Shown piece by piece: positions 31,116 through 39,075 of a DNA stretch of 44,082 nt. Every line of letters begins with the position of its first letter. Position 1 is the first letter of the stretch. A program made the translations under genes and the position numbers. A model generated the notes under the pieces. The model had not been told where the DNA came from. It did no database searches and saw nothing but the letters and a program-made list of their open reading frames with translations. This DNA comes from Pseudomonadota bacterium. GTDB taxonomy: Bacteria; Myxococcota; Myxococcia; Myxococcales; JAKAPL01. The stretch lies in NCBI GenBank assembly GCA_027451705.1, contig DAIDIT010000042.1:1-44082 (forward strand), written 5' to 3'.

Positions 31116-32060
31116 TCAGCCCCCGCCGCTCGCGGTGTACTGGAGGTCCGAGGGACAGGTCGCCGAGATGGTGAAGTTGTCGGTCGTGTCCGCGACGCGC
31201 ATGCCCTTGTACGCGTCGAGCGACGTGCTCGTCGGAGCGAGCTGCGCCGCGGTCGCGGAGACAGGTGGCGGCAACGCCGACTGGCCGAGGGTCGTCATCG
31301 TCGAGGTGGCCTGGTAGCCGAACTCGTTGATGCCCTTGTACGGCGACCAGCTGAGGCCCGTGAGCAGCACGACGTCGCCGCGGTTCGGCGCGTTGGCCGG
31401 GGCGTTCTTGAGGCTCGAGCCGAAGTAAATGTCGACGCCGCTGCCCGGCTGCGGCGCGCCGGAAGCGACCGGATCCTGGACGTAGAAGTTGCCGCCGTTG
31501 CTCCCACCCCAGCCGGAAGCGACGAACGTCACGACGCCGTAGACGTCGGCCGTGAAGCCGCCGTCCGGGGCGGCCTTGGCCGCCGCAACCGCCGCGGCGA
31601 CGGTCATCCCGGCGTCGGGCGCCGTGAACGAGCCGCCGGTCGGCCCGTTGCCCACGCCGACGTCGTCACAGCCGCCCGGGTAGAGGCCGTTGATGGCCCC
31701 GCTCTGCGCGTACGCGTAGCTGTCCCAGATCCCGCCCACGACGTGCAGGGTGCCCGAGGTCGCGAAGCCGGCGTCCGTCGCGAGCGTCCCACACGAGGCG
31801 GCCACGTCCTGGGATTCGGGGTACATGAGCAGGTAGACGTCGTTGGAGCCGCTGCTCACCTGGATCCCGTCGCAGTAGGTGACCGAGCCGCCGTCGCTGC
31901 CACCGTTCCCGCCGCTCGTGCCGCCCGCGTCGCGTCCGGTCGAGCCGGCGTCGGCGCCGGAGGAGCCGCCGTCGGTGCCGGAACCGCCGCCTGAGCAGGC
32001 CGCGAAGGACAGGGTGGCTGCAAAGAGGAGGGCGATGCGCAACGTCGTGGGTCGGGTCAT
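31116..32060 (-). CDS. Lipoprotein with Gly/Ser/Asp linker and OB-fold-like domain
   Basis: The product has 314 residues. TLRIALLFAATLSFAACSG is a lipoprotein signal, followed by a GGSGTDGGSSGADAG-type linker of about 35 residues. The centre (VVTFVASGWGGSNGGNFYVQD to VDIYFGSSLKNAPANAPN and GDVVLLTG) resembles secreted OB-fold domains found in ExeM-like or endonuclease-associated proteins, here without a nuclease domain. It is probably a surface or periplasmic binding protein. ATG 32060 has a promoter upstream (32108-32137) with a leader of about 40 nt. It is convergent with the cytochrome gene. Confidence 0.78.
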   Translation of the reverse strand: MTRPTTLRIALLFAATLSFAACSGGGSGTDGGSSGADAGSTGRDAGGTSGGNGGSDGGSVTYCDGIQVSSGSNDVYLLMYPESQDVAASCGTLATDAGFATSGTLHVVGGIWDSYAYAQSGAINGLYPGGCDDVGVGNGPTGGSFTAPDAGMTVAAAVAAAKAAPDGGFTADVYGVVTFVASGWGGSNGGNFYVQDPVASGAPQPGSGVDIYFGSSLKNAPANAPNRGDVVLLTGLSWSPYKGINEFGYQATSTMTTLGQSALPPPVSATAAQLAPTSTSLDAYKGMRVADTTDNFTISATCPSDLQYTASGGG

Positions 32061-32107
32061 CTCGTCGCTCGTTCGAGGAGCGGACGATTCCGCCCCTGGC
32101 GGCGCGG

Positions 32108-32137
32108 GATTTACCCTGGCCCTCGAGCGCCCGTCAA
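32108..32137 (-). promoter_or_regulatory. Promoter of the OB-fold-like lipoprotein gene
   Basis: On the minus strand TTGACG (32137-32132; 5 of 6) is followed after 18 bp by TAAATC (32113-32108; 3 of 6). The implied start is near 32101, about 41 bases before ATG 32060. A small GCCCG/CGGGC hairpin overlaps the -35 box and may end transcripts from the upstream exported-protein gene. Confidence 0.4.
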
Positions 32138-32167
32138 GCGGGCACGGCCCCCGCCGACCGCTCGGCT

Positions 32168-32563
32168 TCAGTCGATCTTCTGCACTTCGAGGAGCGCGAT
32201 CCCGCCGCGCTTGCTGACCACGCCGTGGGCCGTGACGGTCTGCCCCATTCGCGGCGCGAGAGTCGCGTTCATCGGCTTGTGGTCCTTGTCGATGATGAGG
32301 AAGACGTGCCCCTTCGCGTCGAGGAGGCCGATCGGCAGGTTGTTCTCGGCGCAGGAGCGGGCGCACGCCGCGTGCTTCTCACCGCGCTCGCCGCCGGCCA
32401 CGTAGCAGGCGACGTCGACCAGCTCCCCGCGGATCGCCACGGCCGGCTTCGCGTCGTCGTCGTCGTCGTGGTCGCCGTGGCCGTGGGCCCGGGCGAGGGG
32501 GGCGGCCAACAGCCCCGCCGCCACGAACAGGCCCATCGCCACCTGCCGCGTCGTCGCGTGCAT
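32168..32563 (-). CDS. Small exported His/Asp-rich protein downstream of Hsp70
   Basis: The product has 131 residues. VAMGLFVAAGLLAAPLARA is a signal peptide. The mature start is metal-ligand-like (HGHGDHDDDDDAK), then a compact domain with LVDVACYVAGGERGEKHAAC, ARSCAENNLPIGLLDAKG and HVFLIIDKDHKPMNATLAP. It ends GVVSKRGGIALLEVQKID. The ACY ... HAAC/ARSC pattern is shared by small exported proteins I have seen annotated as hypothetical; the Cys may be disulfide-linked. It starts 12 bp after the Hsp70 stop, so it is probably translated from the same transcript. A cytoplasmic chaperone linked to an exported protein is odd. Confidence 0.75.
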   Translation of the reverse strand: MHATTRQVAMGLFVAAGLLAAPLARAHGHGDHDDDDDAKPAVAIRGELVDVACYVAGGERGEKHAACARSCAENNLPIGLLDAKGHVFLIIDKDHKPMNATLAPRMGQTVTAHGVVSKRGGIALLEVQKID

Positions 32564-32575
32564 CGCTTCGTCTCC

Positions 32576-34093
32576 TCAGGTCTGCGTGACCCGGATGGTC
32601 GTCTTCATCGCCTTCCCGGTCGCGCGGTCCTGCGCGCTCATCGTGAGGATTCCCTCGACGTTCACGTCGAAGGTGATCTCGACCTGGGCATGGCCCTTGG
32701 GGCCGTTCTTGATCCCCGAGAAGAGGAAGTCCCCGAGGAGCTCGTTCTGGGCCACCATCTCGTGGTCGCCCTGGTAGATCCGCATCGCCAGCTCGGTCTG
32801 CCCGTCGTAGCTCGTGGTCGCGTTGACCTGCTTGGCGTTCGGGATCGGCGCGTTTCGCGGGAAGACGACGTGGAACTTGCCGTCGGCCTGCTCGAGGCCG
32901 ATCGCCATCGGGATCACGTCGAGGAGCTGGAGTCGGAGCGCGGAGTTGCCCTCGAGCGAGTGCGCGTAGAGCGCCGCGCCGATCGCGACGGCCTCGTCCG
33001 GGTGCACGCCCTTGCTCGGCGGCTTGCCGAAGAACTTGGTGATGCGGTCCTGCACCGCCGGCATGCGGGTCTGGCCGCCGACGAGCATCACCTCGTCGAT
33101 GTCCTTCACCCCCAGGCCGCTCTGCGTCAACACGTCCTCGACGATCTTGATCGTCCGGTCGACGTAGTGGCTCGTGAGCTGCTCGAGCAACTTGCGGGTG
33201 AAGGTCATCTCGATGTTGAGCGGCTGCCCCTGCGGGGTCATCGAGACGAACGGGATGTGGAACGGCGCCTCCTGGCGGGCCGACAGGTCGATCTTGGTCC
33301 GCTCGGCGAGGTCCTTGATCCGCTGCATCGCGACCGGGTCGGTCGAGAGATCGACGCCGTGCTTCTTCTTGAACTCGTCGATCACGTGGTGGATCATCGC
33401 GTTGTCGAAGTCGATGCCGCCGAGGAAGATGTCGCCCCCGGTCGACTTCACCTCGAAGACGCGGTCGCGGATCTCGATGACCGACACGTCGAACGTGCCG
33501 CCGCCCAGGTCGTAGATGATGACCTTCTCGTGGAGGTTCTTGCCCACGCCGTAGGCGAGCGACGCGCTGGTCGGCGCGTTGATGATCCGGACGACCTCGA
33601 GGCCGATCTGCTTGCCGGCGTCCTTCACCGCCTGCCGCTGCCGGTCGGTGAAGTAGGCCGGCACGGTGACCACCGCGCGCTCGACCTTCTGCTGGAGGTA
33701 GTCCTGGGCGACGTCGCGGATCTTGTTCAGGATGCGGGAGGCGATGTCCGACATCGCGAGCTTCGCCTTCCCGACCTTGATGACGACGTCGTTCTTGCCG
33801 CCCTCGTCCATGTCGTAGGCGACGACCTTCTTCATCGTGTCGACGACGTCGGACTTGTAGTTGCGGCCGATGAGCCGCTTGCTGGCGTAGACGGTGTTCT
33901 TGGGGTTGAGCTGCCACTGGCGCTTGGCCTCGTGGCCGATCAGCTCGCGCCCCTTGTCGTCGATCGCGAAGATCGAGGGAATGGTGAAGTCGCCGCCCTT
34001 GTAGGGGATCAGCTTGACCTCTCCGTTCGCCTCGACGACGGCGGCGCAGGAGTTGGTCGTGCCGAGGTCGATTCCGATGATGGGAGCTGCCAT
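32576..34093 (-). CDS. Hsp70-family chaperone lacking the C-terminal lid
   Basis: The product has 505 residues. The nucleotide-binding domain is intact: IIGIDLGTTNSCAAVVE (phosphate loop 1), AVVTVPAYFTDRQRQAV, IINAPTSASLAYGVG, YDLGGGTFDVSVIEI (phosphate 2) and DEVMLVGGQTRMPAVQ (adenosine). The linker (QLLDVIPMAIGLEQ replacing the usual VLLLDVTPLS) and the substrate-binding beta domain follow (NAPIPNAKQVNATT, QTELAMRIYQGD, ITFDVNVEGILTMSAQDRA). The protein ends directly after it. Typical DnaK is about 640 residues with an alpha-helical lid; this one lacks the last ~130. The start is MAAPIIG at 34093, after an AGAGGGGAC-type site. It is divergent from prkA and in operon with the small exported gene. 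It is likely a specialised paralogue rather than the housekeeping DnaK; no DnaJ or GrpE is nearby. Confidence 0.92.
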   Translation of the reverse strand: MAAPIIGIDLGTTNSCAAVVEANGEVKLIPYKGGDFTIPSIFAIDDKGRELIGHEAKRQWQLNPKNTVYASKRLIGRNYKSDVVDTMKKVVAYDMDEGGKNDVVIKVGKAKLAMSDIASRILNKIRDVAQDYLQQKVERAVVTVPAYFTDRQRQAVKDAGKQIGLEVVRIINAPTSASLAYGVGKNLHEKVIIYDLGGGTFDVSVIEIRDRVFEVKSTGGDIFLGGIDFDNAMIHHVIDEFKKKHGVDLSTDPVAMQRIKDLAERTKIDLSARQEAPFHIPFVSMTPQGQPLNIEMTFTRKLLEQLTSHYVDRTIKIVEDVLTQSGLGVKDIDEVMLVGGQTRMPAVQDRITKFFGKPPSKGVHPDEAVAIGAALYAHSLEGNSALRLQLLDVIPMAIGLEQADGKFHVVFPRNAPIPNAKQVNATTSYDGQTELAMRIYQGDHEMVAQNELLGDFLFSGIKNGPKGHAQVEITFDVNVEGILTMSAQDRATGKAMKTTIRVTQT

Positions 34094-34302
34094 GACCCTG
34101 GATGTCCCCTCTTCGTTAAGGGTGGCGGAAAGACGACAGTCGACCCATGTGCGGGGAAGCTTAGCGGATCCGACTGGCCGGTGGAAGCCCCTGGGGTGGG
34201 GCCGGGCCGCCGCTCGCCCCCGCGAACGGCCGCCGAGCGGGGCTCCCGGAGGGGTCCTTGTGGCGTTCGATCGCCGTGTGTTACAGACGAATGTCGAACT
34301 TT

Positions 34303-34322
34303 CCACGGCGCATGAGCCGTGG
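34303..34322 (+). promoter_or_regulatory. Inverted repeat upstream of prkA
   Basis: CCACGGC (34303-34309) and GCCGTGG (34316-34322) form a perfect 7-bp hairpin with a 6-nt loop. It lies 28 bases before the chosen prkA start and spans an alternative ATG (34312). It could be an operator or a 5-prime leader hairpin. The whole 257-bp region 34094-34350 between the divergent Hsp70 and prkA genes shows only weak promoter-like sequences. Confidence 0.35.
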
Positions 34323-34350
34323 CCGCACATCCGCCCAAGGGGTGCCCTCC

Positions 34351-36594
34351 GTGGACGTCCGCAGCTACCTCGAGACCCTCGGCAAGGACGTCCGGGATTC
34401 CTTCGCCCGGGACCGGACGATCCTCGCCTTCGACCAATACCTCGACCTCTTCGCCCAGGATCCGCTCCGCCACTCCCGCAACGCCGCGCAGTACCTCAAG
34501 GACGTCTTCGACCACTGGGGCGCCTACGACGTCGAGACGCCCGTCGGCAAGTTCCGCCGCTTCCGCCTCTTCGACTGCCCGTTCGCGGGCGGGGAGGGGA
34601 GGGTCGCCGGGCAGGAGGAGGTCCAGGCCGCGATCTACCGGATCGTCGGCAACTTCGTCCGGACGGGGCGCATCGACAAGCTCGTCCTCCTGCACGGCCC
34701 CAACGGCTCGGCCAAGTCGAGCCTCGTCGCGGCGATCCAGGACGCGATGGAGGCCTACAGCCACGAGCGGGAGGGCGCGCTCTACCGCTTCAACTGGATC
34801 TTCCCGAGCGAGAAGCTCGTCCGCGGCGCGATCGGCTTCGGCGAGGGCAAGAGCGGGCAGCCGCCGCCCGACGTCGCCTCCTACGCCCACCTGGACGGCG
34901 AGTCGATCGACGCCCGGCTCGGCTGCGAGGTGCGGGATCACCCGCTCTTCCTGATCCCGCGGACGGAGCGGCGCCGCCTCTTCGAGAAGCACCTCGGCGT
35001 CCTCGAGCCCGCCGGGCAGGGCTCGCGCCTCTCCGACTACGTGCTCGACGGCGACCTCTGCCACAAGTGCCGACAGATCTTCGGCGCGCTGCTCGGCGCC
35101 TACCAGGGCGACTACCTCAAGGTGCTGCGCCACGTGCAGGTGGAGCGGTTCTACGCCTCCACCCGCTACCAGGTCGCGCTCGCGACCGTCGAGCCGCAGC
35201 TCTCCGTCGACGCGGGTTTCCGGCAGGTGACGGCCGACCGCAGCCACGGGAGCCTTCCCGCCGCGCTCCAGAGCCTGAGCCTCTTCGAGCCCGTGGGCCC
35301 CCTGGTCGCCGGAAACCGGGGCATCGTCGCCTACGCCGACCTGCTCAAGCGGCCGCTCGAACACTTCAAGTACCTCCTCGGCGTGAGCGAGAGCGCGCAG
35401 GTCTCGCTCGAGCACTTCAGCCTCTACCTCGACACGATCCTCCTCGCGTCGACGAACGAGAAGCACCTCGCGGCCTTCAAGGAGGCCCCGGACTTCACCT
35501 CGTTCAAGGGGCGCATCGAGCTCGTCCGCGTGCCGTACCTGCGCCGCCGCACGATCGAGCGGGAGATCTACGAACAGCAGATCGCGCGCTCGCGCTTCGG
35601 CAAGCACGTCGCCCCGCACGCCCTCGACGTCGCGGCCGTCTGGGCGGTGCTCACGCGGCTCAAGAAGCCGATCCCGGAGCGCTACCAGGGCGACCTGCGT
35701 GACATCGTCGACGACCTCTCGCCGCTCGAGAAGCTCGACCTGTACGACCGCGGCCAGGTGCCGGACCGGCTCGCGATGTCGCAGGCCAAGGAGCTGCGCA
35801 AGAGCGCCGAGGAGATCTGGCGCGAGAGCGACGCCTACCCGAACTACGAGGGGCGGTCCGGCGCGAGCGCCCGCGAGATCAAGACCGCCATCGCCAACGC
35901 CGTGCAGAACCCGGCCTACCGCTGCGTGACGCCGCAGGCGGTGCTCGAGGAGCTGGCCGGGATCTGCCGCGACAAGTCGGTCTACGAGTTCCTCCAGCAG
36001 GAGGTCGTCGACGGCTTCCACGATCACGAGGAGTTCGTACGGACCGCGGAGGCGGAGCTGGTGGACGCGGTCGACGACGAGGTCCGCGACTCGATGGGCC
36101 TCATCAGCGAGGGGCAGTACCGCGAGCTGTTCGAGCGCTACGTGCTCCACGTCTCCCACTGGGTCAAGAACGAGAAGCTCCGCAACCGCGTGACCGGCGA
36201 ATTCGAGCCGCCCGACGAAGGGCGGATGGTCGAGCTCGAGGCCATCGTGATGCCGGAGGACGAGGACCGCGGCGACTTCCGCCGGGGCCTCATCGCCGCG
36301 GTCGGCGCCTACCGCCTCGACCACCCGGAGGTCGAGTCGATCGAATACCCGAGGATCTTCCCCGACCAGTTCCGGAGGCTGCGCGACCACTACTTCGTCG
36401 AGCACAAGAAGCTCCTGCGCAAGAACGGCGAGAACGTCCTGCGCTTCCTCTCGGGCGACCAGGGCGGCCTGTCCCCCCGCGACCTCGTCCAGGTCGAGAA
36501 GATGGTCGCCGCGATGACGGGCCGGCACGGCTACTGCCGCGAGTGCACGAAGGACGCGATCGTCTTCCTCCTGCGCAAGCGCTACGCCGATTGA
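34351..36594 (+). CDS. prkA: PrkA serine protein kinase
   Basis: The product has 747 residues. The N terminus VRSYLETLGKDVRDSFARDR matches PrkA. The AAA-like ATPase domain has Walker A GPNGSAKS at 116-123 and the Walker B-like DTILLASTNE. A Zn-type CHKC (LCHKCRQIFGALL) is also present, as in other PrkA. The C-terminal kinase-like part contains YRCVTPQAVLEELAGICRDKS, FERYVLHVSHWVKNEK and the terminal YCRECTKDAIVFLLRKR. PrkA (YeaG in E. coli) is usually about 640-690 residues and acts in stress and starvation responses with YeaH and SpoVR; neither is encoded here. GTG 34351 has AAGGGG 8 bases upstream; ATG 34312 or 34258 are longer options. The trypsin-like gene starts 6 bases after the stop. 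Confidence 0.93.
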   Translation: MDVRSYLETLGKDVRDSFARDRTILAFDQYLDLFAQDPLRHSRNAAQYLKDVFDHWGAYDVETPVGKFRRFRLFDCPFAGGEGRVAGQEEVQAAIYRIVGNFVRTGRIDKLVLLHGPNGSAKSSLVAAIQDAMEAYSHEREGALYRFNWIFPSEKLVRGAIGFGEGKSGQPPPDVASYAHLDGESIDARLGCEVRDHPLFLIPRTERRRLFEKHLGVLEPAGQGSRLSDYVLDGDLCHKCRQIFGALLGAYQGDYLKVLRHVQVERFYASTRYQVALATVEPQLSVDAGFRQVTADRSHGSLPAALQSLSLFEPVGPLVAGNRGIVAYADLLKRPLEHFKYLLGVSESAQVSLEHFSLYLDTILLASTNEKHLAAFKEAPDFTSFKGRIELVRVPYLRRRTIEREIYEQQIARSRFGKHVAPHALDVAAVWAVLTRLKKPIPERYQGDLRDIVDDLSPLEKLDLYDRGQVPDRLAMSQAKELRKSAEEIWRESDAYPNYEGRSGASAREIKTAIANAVQNPAYRCVTPQAVLEELAGICRDKSVYEFLQQEVVDGFHDHEEFVRTAEAELVDAVDDEVRDSMGLISEGQYRELFERYVLHVSHWVKNEKLRNRVTGEFEPPDEGRMVELEAIVMPEDEDRGDFRRGLIAAVGAYRLDHPEVESIEYPRIFPDQFRRLRDHYFVEHKKLLRKNGENVLRFLSGDQGGLSPRDLVQVEKMVAAMTGRHGYCRECTKDAIVFLLRKRYAD

Positions 36595-36600
36595 GGCGGA

Positions 36601-37518
36601 ATGCGCCCCGCCGCGGACCTGTTACACACCAGCCGCCCGAAAGACACCCGGACCCGACGCTTGCCCAGAACGCTCCTCCTGCTGCCTGCCGCCTTCGCCC
36701 TCGCGTGCGCCGGGCCGATCCAGGAGGGCAGGCGGGCGGCGGGGCCGGCCGATCGCTTCGAGGTCATCCAGTCCGTCCTGCCCGAGGCCGTCCGCGTGCA
36801 CGTCCTCGCGGCCGGCACGCTCGCCCGCACCGCGACGGCCGTCTGCCTGCGCGACGACCGCGCCCACCACCGCAGCTTCGTCCTGACCAACGCCCACGTC
36901 GTCGAGCGCGGCGACCTGCCGGCCGACCCCGCGTTCCAGGTGCTGGTCGAGGGGCGGCGCGGGACGACGGTCGCCTACGGCGCGACGCTCGTCGCGGTCG
37001 GAGCCGTCCCGGACGAGGACCTCGCGGTCCTCGAGATCCGCGGCGCGGACATCCGGCCGGCGCGGCTGGCCGAGGACGAGGGCACCCGCGTCGGCGAGGA
37101 CGTCGTCGTGATCGGCGCGCCGTTCGGCCGCGAGCTGTCCGTCTCCGCCGGCCTGGTCTCGAGCCTCGAGTGGGCCGGCGAGGGTCCGGCGCGGCGCCTC
37201 GACCGGCTCAAGACGGACGCGCCCATCGGCTACGGCACGAGCGGAGGCGGCATCTTCCGCGTCCGCGACGGCCGGCTCGCCGCGATCGTCGAGGGCTACC
37301 GGACGGCGCGGGTCGAGCTCCCGATCGACCGGATGCTCCGGCCGCAGGGGGCGCCCCAGGCCGCCGACCGGAGCTGGGGCTTCGACGTCCCGATGCCGGG
37401 CGAGACGTTCGCCGCGCCCGCCGCCAAGATCCGCCGCTTCCTCGAGTCGCACGGGCTCGCCGCGCTCGCGGACCCCGGCGCCGGCGAGGCGATCGCGGCT
37501 GCCTCCAGCCGCGGCTGA
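36601..37518 (+). CDS. Trypsin-like serine protease lipoprotein
   Basis: The product has 305 residues. PRTLLLLPAAFALACAGP is a lipoprotein signal after a long n-region (ATG 36601; TTG 36661 would start right before it). It has a chymotrypsin-type catalytic triad: His99 in LTNAHVV, Asp140 in DEDLAVLEI and Ser214 in GYGTSGGGIF. GAPFGRELSVSAGLVSSLE resembles the DegP/HtrA core. No PDZ domain is visible. It is probably a periplasmic protease of the S1C type. It is 6 bp after prkA and so likely co-transcribed, which links a stress kinase to an envelope protease. A strong hairpin terminator spans its stop codon. Confidence 0.85.
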   Translation: MRPAADLLHTSRPKDTRTRRLPRTLLLLPAAFALACAGPIQEGRRAAGPADRFEVIQSVLPEAVRVHVLAAGTLARTATAVCLRDDRAHHRSFVLTNAHVVERGDLPADPAFQVLVEGRRGTTVAYGATLVAVGAVPDEDLAVLEIRGADIRPARLAEDEGTRVGEDVVVIGAPFGRELSVSAGLVSSLEWAGEGPARRLDRLKTDAPIGYGTSGGGIFRVRDGRLAAIVEGYRTARVELPIDRMLRPQGAPQAADRSWGFDVPMPGETFAAPAAKIRRFLESHGLAALADPGAGEAIAAASSRG

Positions 37519-37533
37519 GCCGCGGAGGCAGCC
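37497..37533. terminator. Hairpin between convergent protease and lipoprotein genes
   Basis: GGCTGCCTCC (37497-37506) pairs perfectly with GGAGGCAGCC (37524-37533), and inner GCGGC pairs with GCCGC around the protease TGA, leaving a 4-nt bulge. There is no U-tract on either strand, so this may be a Rho-independent-like stalling hairpin acting on both convergent transcripts. Confidence 0.5.
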
Positions 37534-37541
37534 GGAAAGGT

Positions 37542-37985
37542 TCAAGGCCCGGACGGCGGTGCCTCCGGCGTTCGCAGGTCGAGGCTGTCCGCGATGACCG
37601 TCGAGCGATCCTGCGTGTAGCTCGCGCGCACGTCCATCCCCGGCCGCAGTTCACCCAGGTGCCCGGTGCGGCCGTCGATCGTCACGCGGGTGATCGGCCC
37701 GACGAAGAGCGTCATCTCGGCCGGCGGGCCCGCGAGCGAGCGGCCGACGATCTCGACCTTGTCCGAGGACACGGCGACCACCTGCCCCGCGATGACGCCG
37801 ATGCGCGGGATGCTCTCGTACCCGTGGGTCACGGGCTTGCGCCCGGCGAGCCCCTGGAACTGGAGGCCCGGCTCCGCCACCGGAGACGCATTCGCGGTGT
37901 GAGGCGGAAGGTTCGAAGATTCGTGTGTCTCCGCGCAGCCGCAGGCGAGCGACAGCACGACGGCCGCGAGTGTCCGAGATCGCAT
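37542..37985 (-). CDS. Small lipoprotein (hypothetical)
   Basis: The product has 147 residues. RSRTLAAVVLSLACGC is a lipoprotein signal. The rest is small and beta-rich: IPRIGVIAGQVVAVSSDKVEI, TLFVGPITRVTIDGRTGHLG and ELRPGMDVRASYT. Together these suggest an OB-like or KOW-like barrel. ATG 37985 is fixed by GGAGGAGG ending 5 bases upstream; ATG 38000 is an alternative. It is convergent with the protease and divergent from the dCMP deaminase region. The function is unknown. Confidence 0.75.
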   Translation of the reverse strand: MRSRTLAAVVLSLACGCAETHESSNLPPHTANASPVAEPGLQFQGLAGRKPVTHGYESIPRIGVIAGQVVAVSSDKVEIVGRSLAGPPAEMTLFVGPITRVTIDGRTGHLGELRPGMDVRASYTQDRSTVIADSLDLRTPEAPPSGP

Positions 37986-38073
37986 GTCCGCCTCCTCCAT
38001 CGAAGGGTGAACAGTCCGGGCACGCCCGCCAACCCCCGGGACCGACGTGGCCGCGACGGCGCCCCCGGCCCCA

Positions 38074-38106
38074 ACCGCGACCTCGACCGCGACCTCGATC
38101 CCGACC
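38074..38106. repeat. Short 12-bp tandem repeat in intergenic DNA
   Basis: ACCGCGACCTCG occurs twice in tandem (38074-38085 and 38086-38097), followed by a degenerate third copy. It lies in the 268-bp gap 37986-38253 between divergent genes, which otherwise holds no feature I can name. Similar CGACC/TCGACC runs are common in high-GC Myxococcota intergenic DNA. Confidence 0.5.
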
Positions 38107-38253
38107 GGAAAGAATCGTCAGAAAGCGCGTTGGCAGCTTCTGCGGGACCGGCTTCGGGTCTGAAGGGGTTCGTTCGGGGTCGCGTGTTCGAGGTCGGCGT
38201 CGATCTGCCGAGGTTGTCGCCGAGTTGTCAGCGGCGCGTGCTATGAGACACCG

Positions 38254-38679
38254 ATGCCCCGCAGCGGCTGGGACGGGTACTTCATGGACATCGCGCGCGT
38301 GGTGGCTTCGCGGGCGACGTGCGACCGCAAGCACGTCGGGGCGGTGCTGGTGCGGGAGCGGACGATCCTCTCCACGGGCTACAACGGCAGCATCCGCGGG
38401 CTGCCGCACTGCGACGAGGTCGGGCACATGATGGAGAACGGCCACTGCGTGGCGACGATCCACGCGGAGGCGAACGCGATCCTCCAGGCGGCCCGAAACG
38501 GGGTCCGGATCGAGGGGGCGGACATCTACACGACGGCGAGCCCGTGCTGGCCTTGCTTCAAGCTGATCGCGAACGCGGGCCTCGCCCGCATCGTCTACGG
38601 CGAGTTCTACCGCGACGAGCGCATCTTCGATTACTCGGCCAAGCTCGGCATCGTCCTGCAAGGGCCGTCGCGGCCCTGA
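38254..38679 (+). CDS. dCMP deaminase (deoxycytidylate deaminase)
   Basis: The product has 141 residues and belongs to the cytidine-deaminase fold family. Zn ligands are His70 with catalytic Glu72 in TIHAEANAI and Cys98/Cys101 in SPCWPCFKLI. GAVLVRERTILSTGYNGSIRG is the usual ComEB/dCMP deaminase N-terminal block and EVGHMMENGHC the allosteric-type insertion. It converts dCMP to dUMP for thymidylate synthesis. The start is ATG 38254 with only weak Shine-Dalgarno complementarity. It is convergent with the response regulator, 9 bp apart. Confidence 0.93.
   Translation: MPRSGWDGYFMDIARVVASRATCDRKHVGAVLVRERTILSTGYNGSIRGLPHCDEVGHMMENGHCVATIHAEANAILQAARNGVRIEGADIYTTASPCWPCFKLIANAGLARIVYGEFYRDERIFDYSAKLGIVLQGPSRP
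38661..38677 (+). terminator. Hairpin at the dCMP deaminase 3-prime end
   Basis: AGGGCCG-TCG-CGGCCCT is a perfect 7-bp stem with a 3-nt loop overlapping the last codons of the deaminase, without a U-tract. It sits between convergent genes and may limit read-through. Confidence 0.3.
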
Positions 38680-38688
38680 GCGGCGGCG

Positions 38689-39075
38689 TCAGCGGCCGAG
38701 TTTGCTGCGGACGACGCCGAGCAGCTCGTCGTTGTCGAAGGGCTTGCGCAGGAAGTCGTCGGCGCCGGCCTCCTGCGCCTCGGACGCGGCCACCTCGCCG
38801 GGTCGCGCCGAGAGGACGACGACGGGAATCCCGCTCGTCTGCGCGTCGCCCTTGATCCGGCGGCACAGCTCGAGGCCGTCGACGCCGGGCATGGCGATGT
38901 CGAGCAGCACGAGGTCGATGCCACCGCCGGACAGGTAATCGAGCGCCTCCTCGCCGCCGTGCGCGCGCAGCGTCGAGAAGCCCTCGACGCCGAGCAGCAC
39001 GTCGATGAACTCGAGCACTTCCGGGTCGTCGTCGACGACGAGGACCCGGCGTGGCCCGTTGCCGATCTGGATCAC
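38689..39075 (-). CDS. Single-domain response regulator (CheY-like)
   Basis: The product has 128 residues, receiver domain only: acidic pair Asp15/16 in VLVVDDDPEV, phosphoacceptor Asp59 in LVLLDIAMPG, Ser89 in VVVLSARPG and Lys111 in FLRKPFDND. No output domain is present, so it works by protein contact. Its ATG overlaps the TGA of the single-TM protein gene upstream (ATGA), last in a five-gene minus-strand operon. No cognate kinase is nearby. A link to the histidine kinase at 15749-18001 is only speculation. Confidence 0.93.
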   Translation of the reverse strand: MIQIGNGPRRVLVVDDDPEVLEFIDVLLGVEGFSTLRAHGGEEALDYLSGGGIDLVLLDIAMPGVDGLELCRRIKGDAQTSGIPVVVLSARPGEVAASEAQEAGADDFLRKPFDNDELLGVVRSKLGR

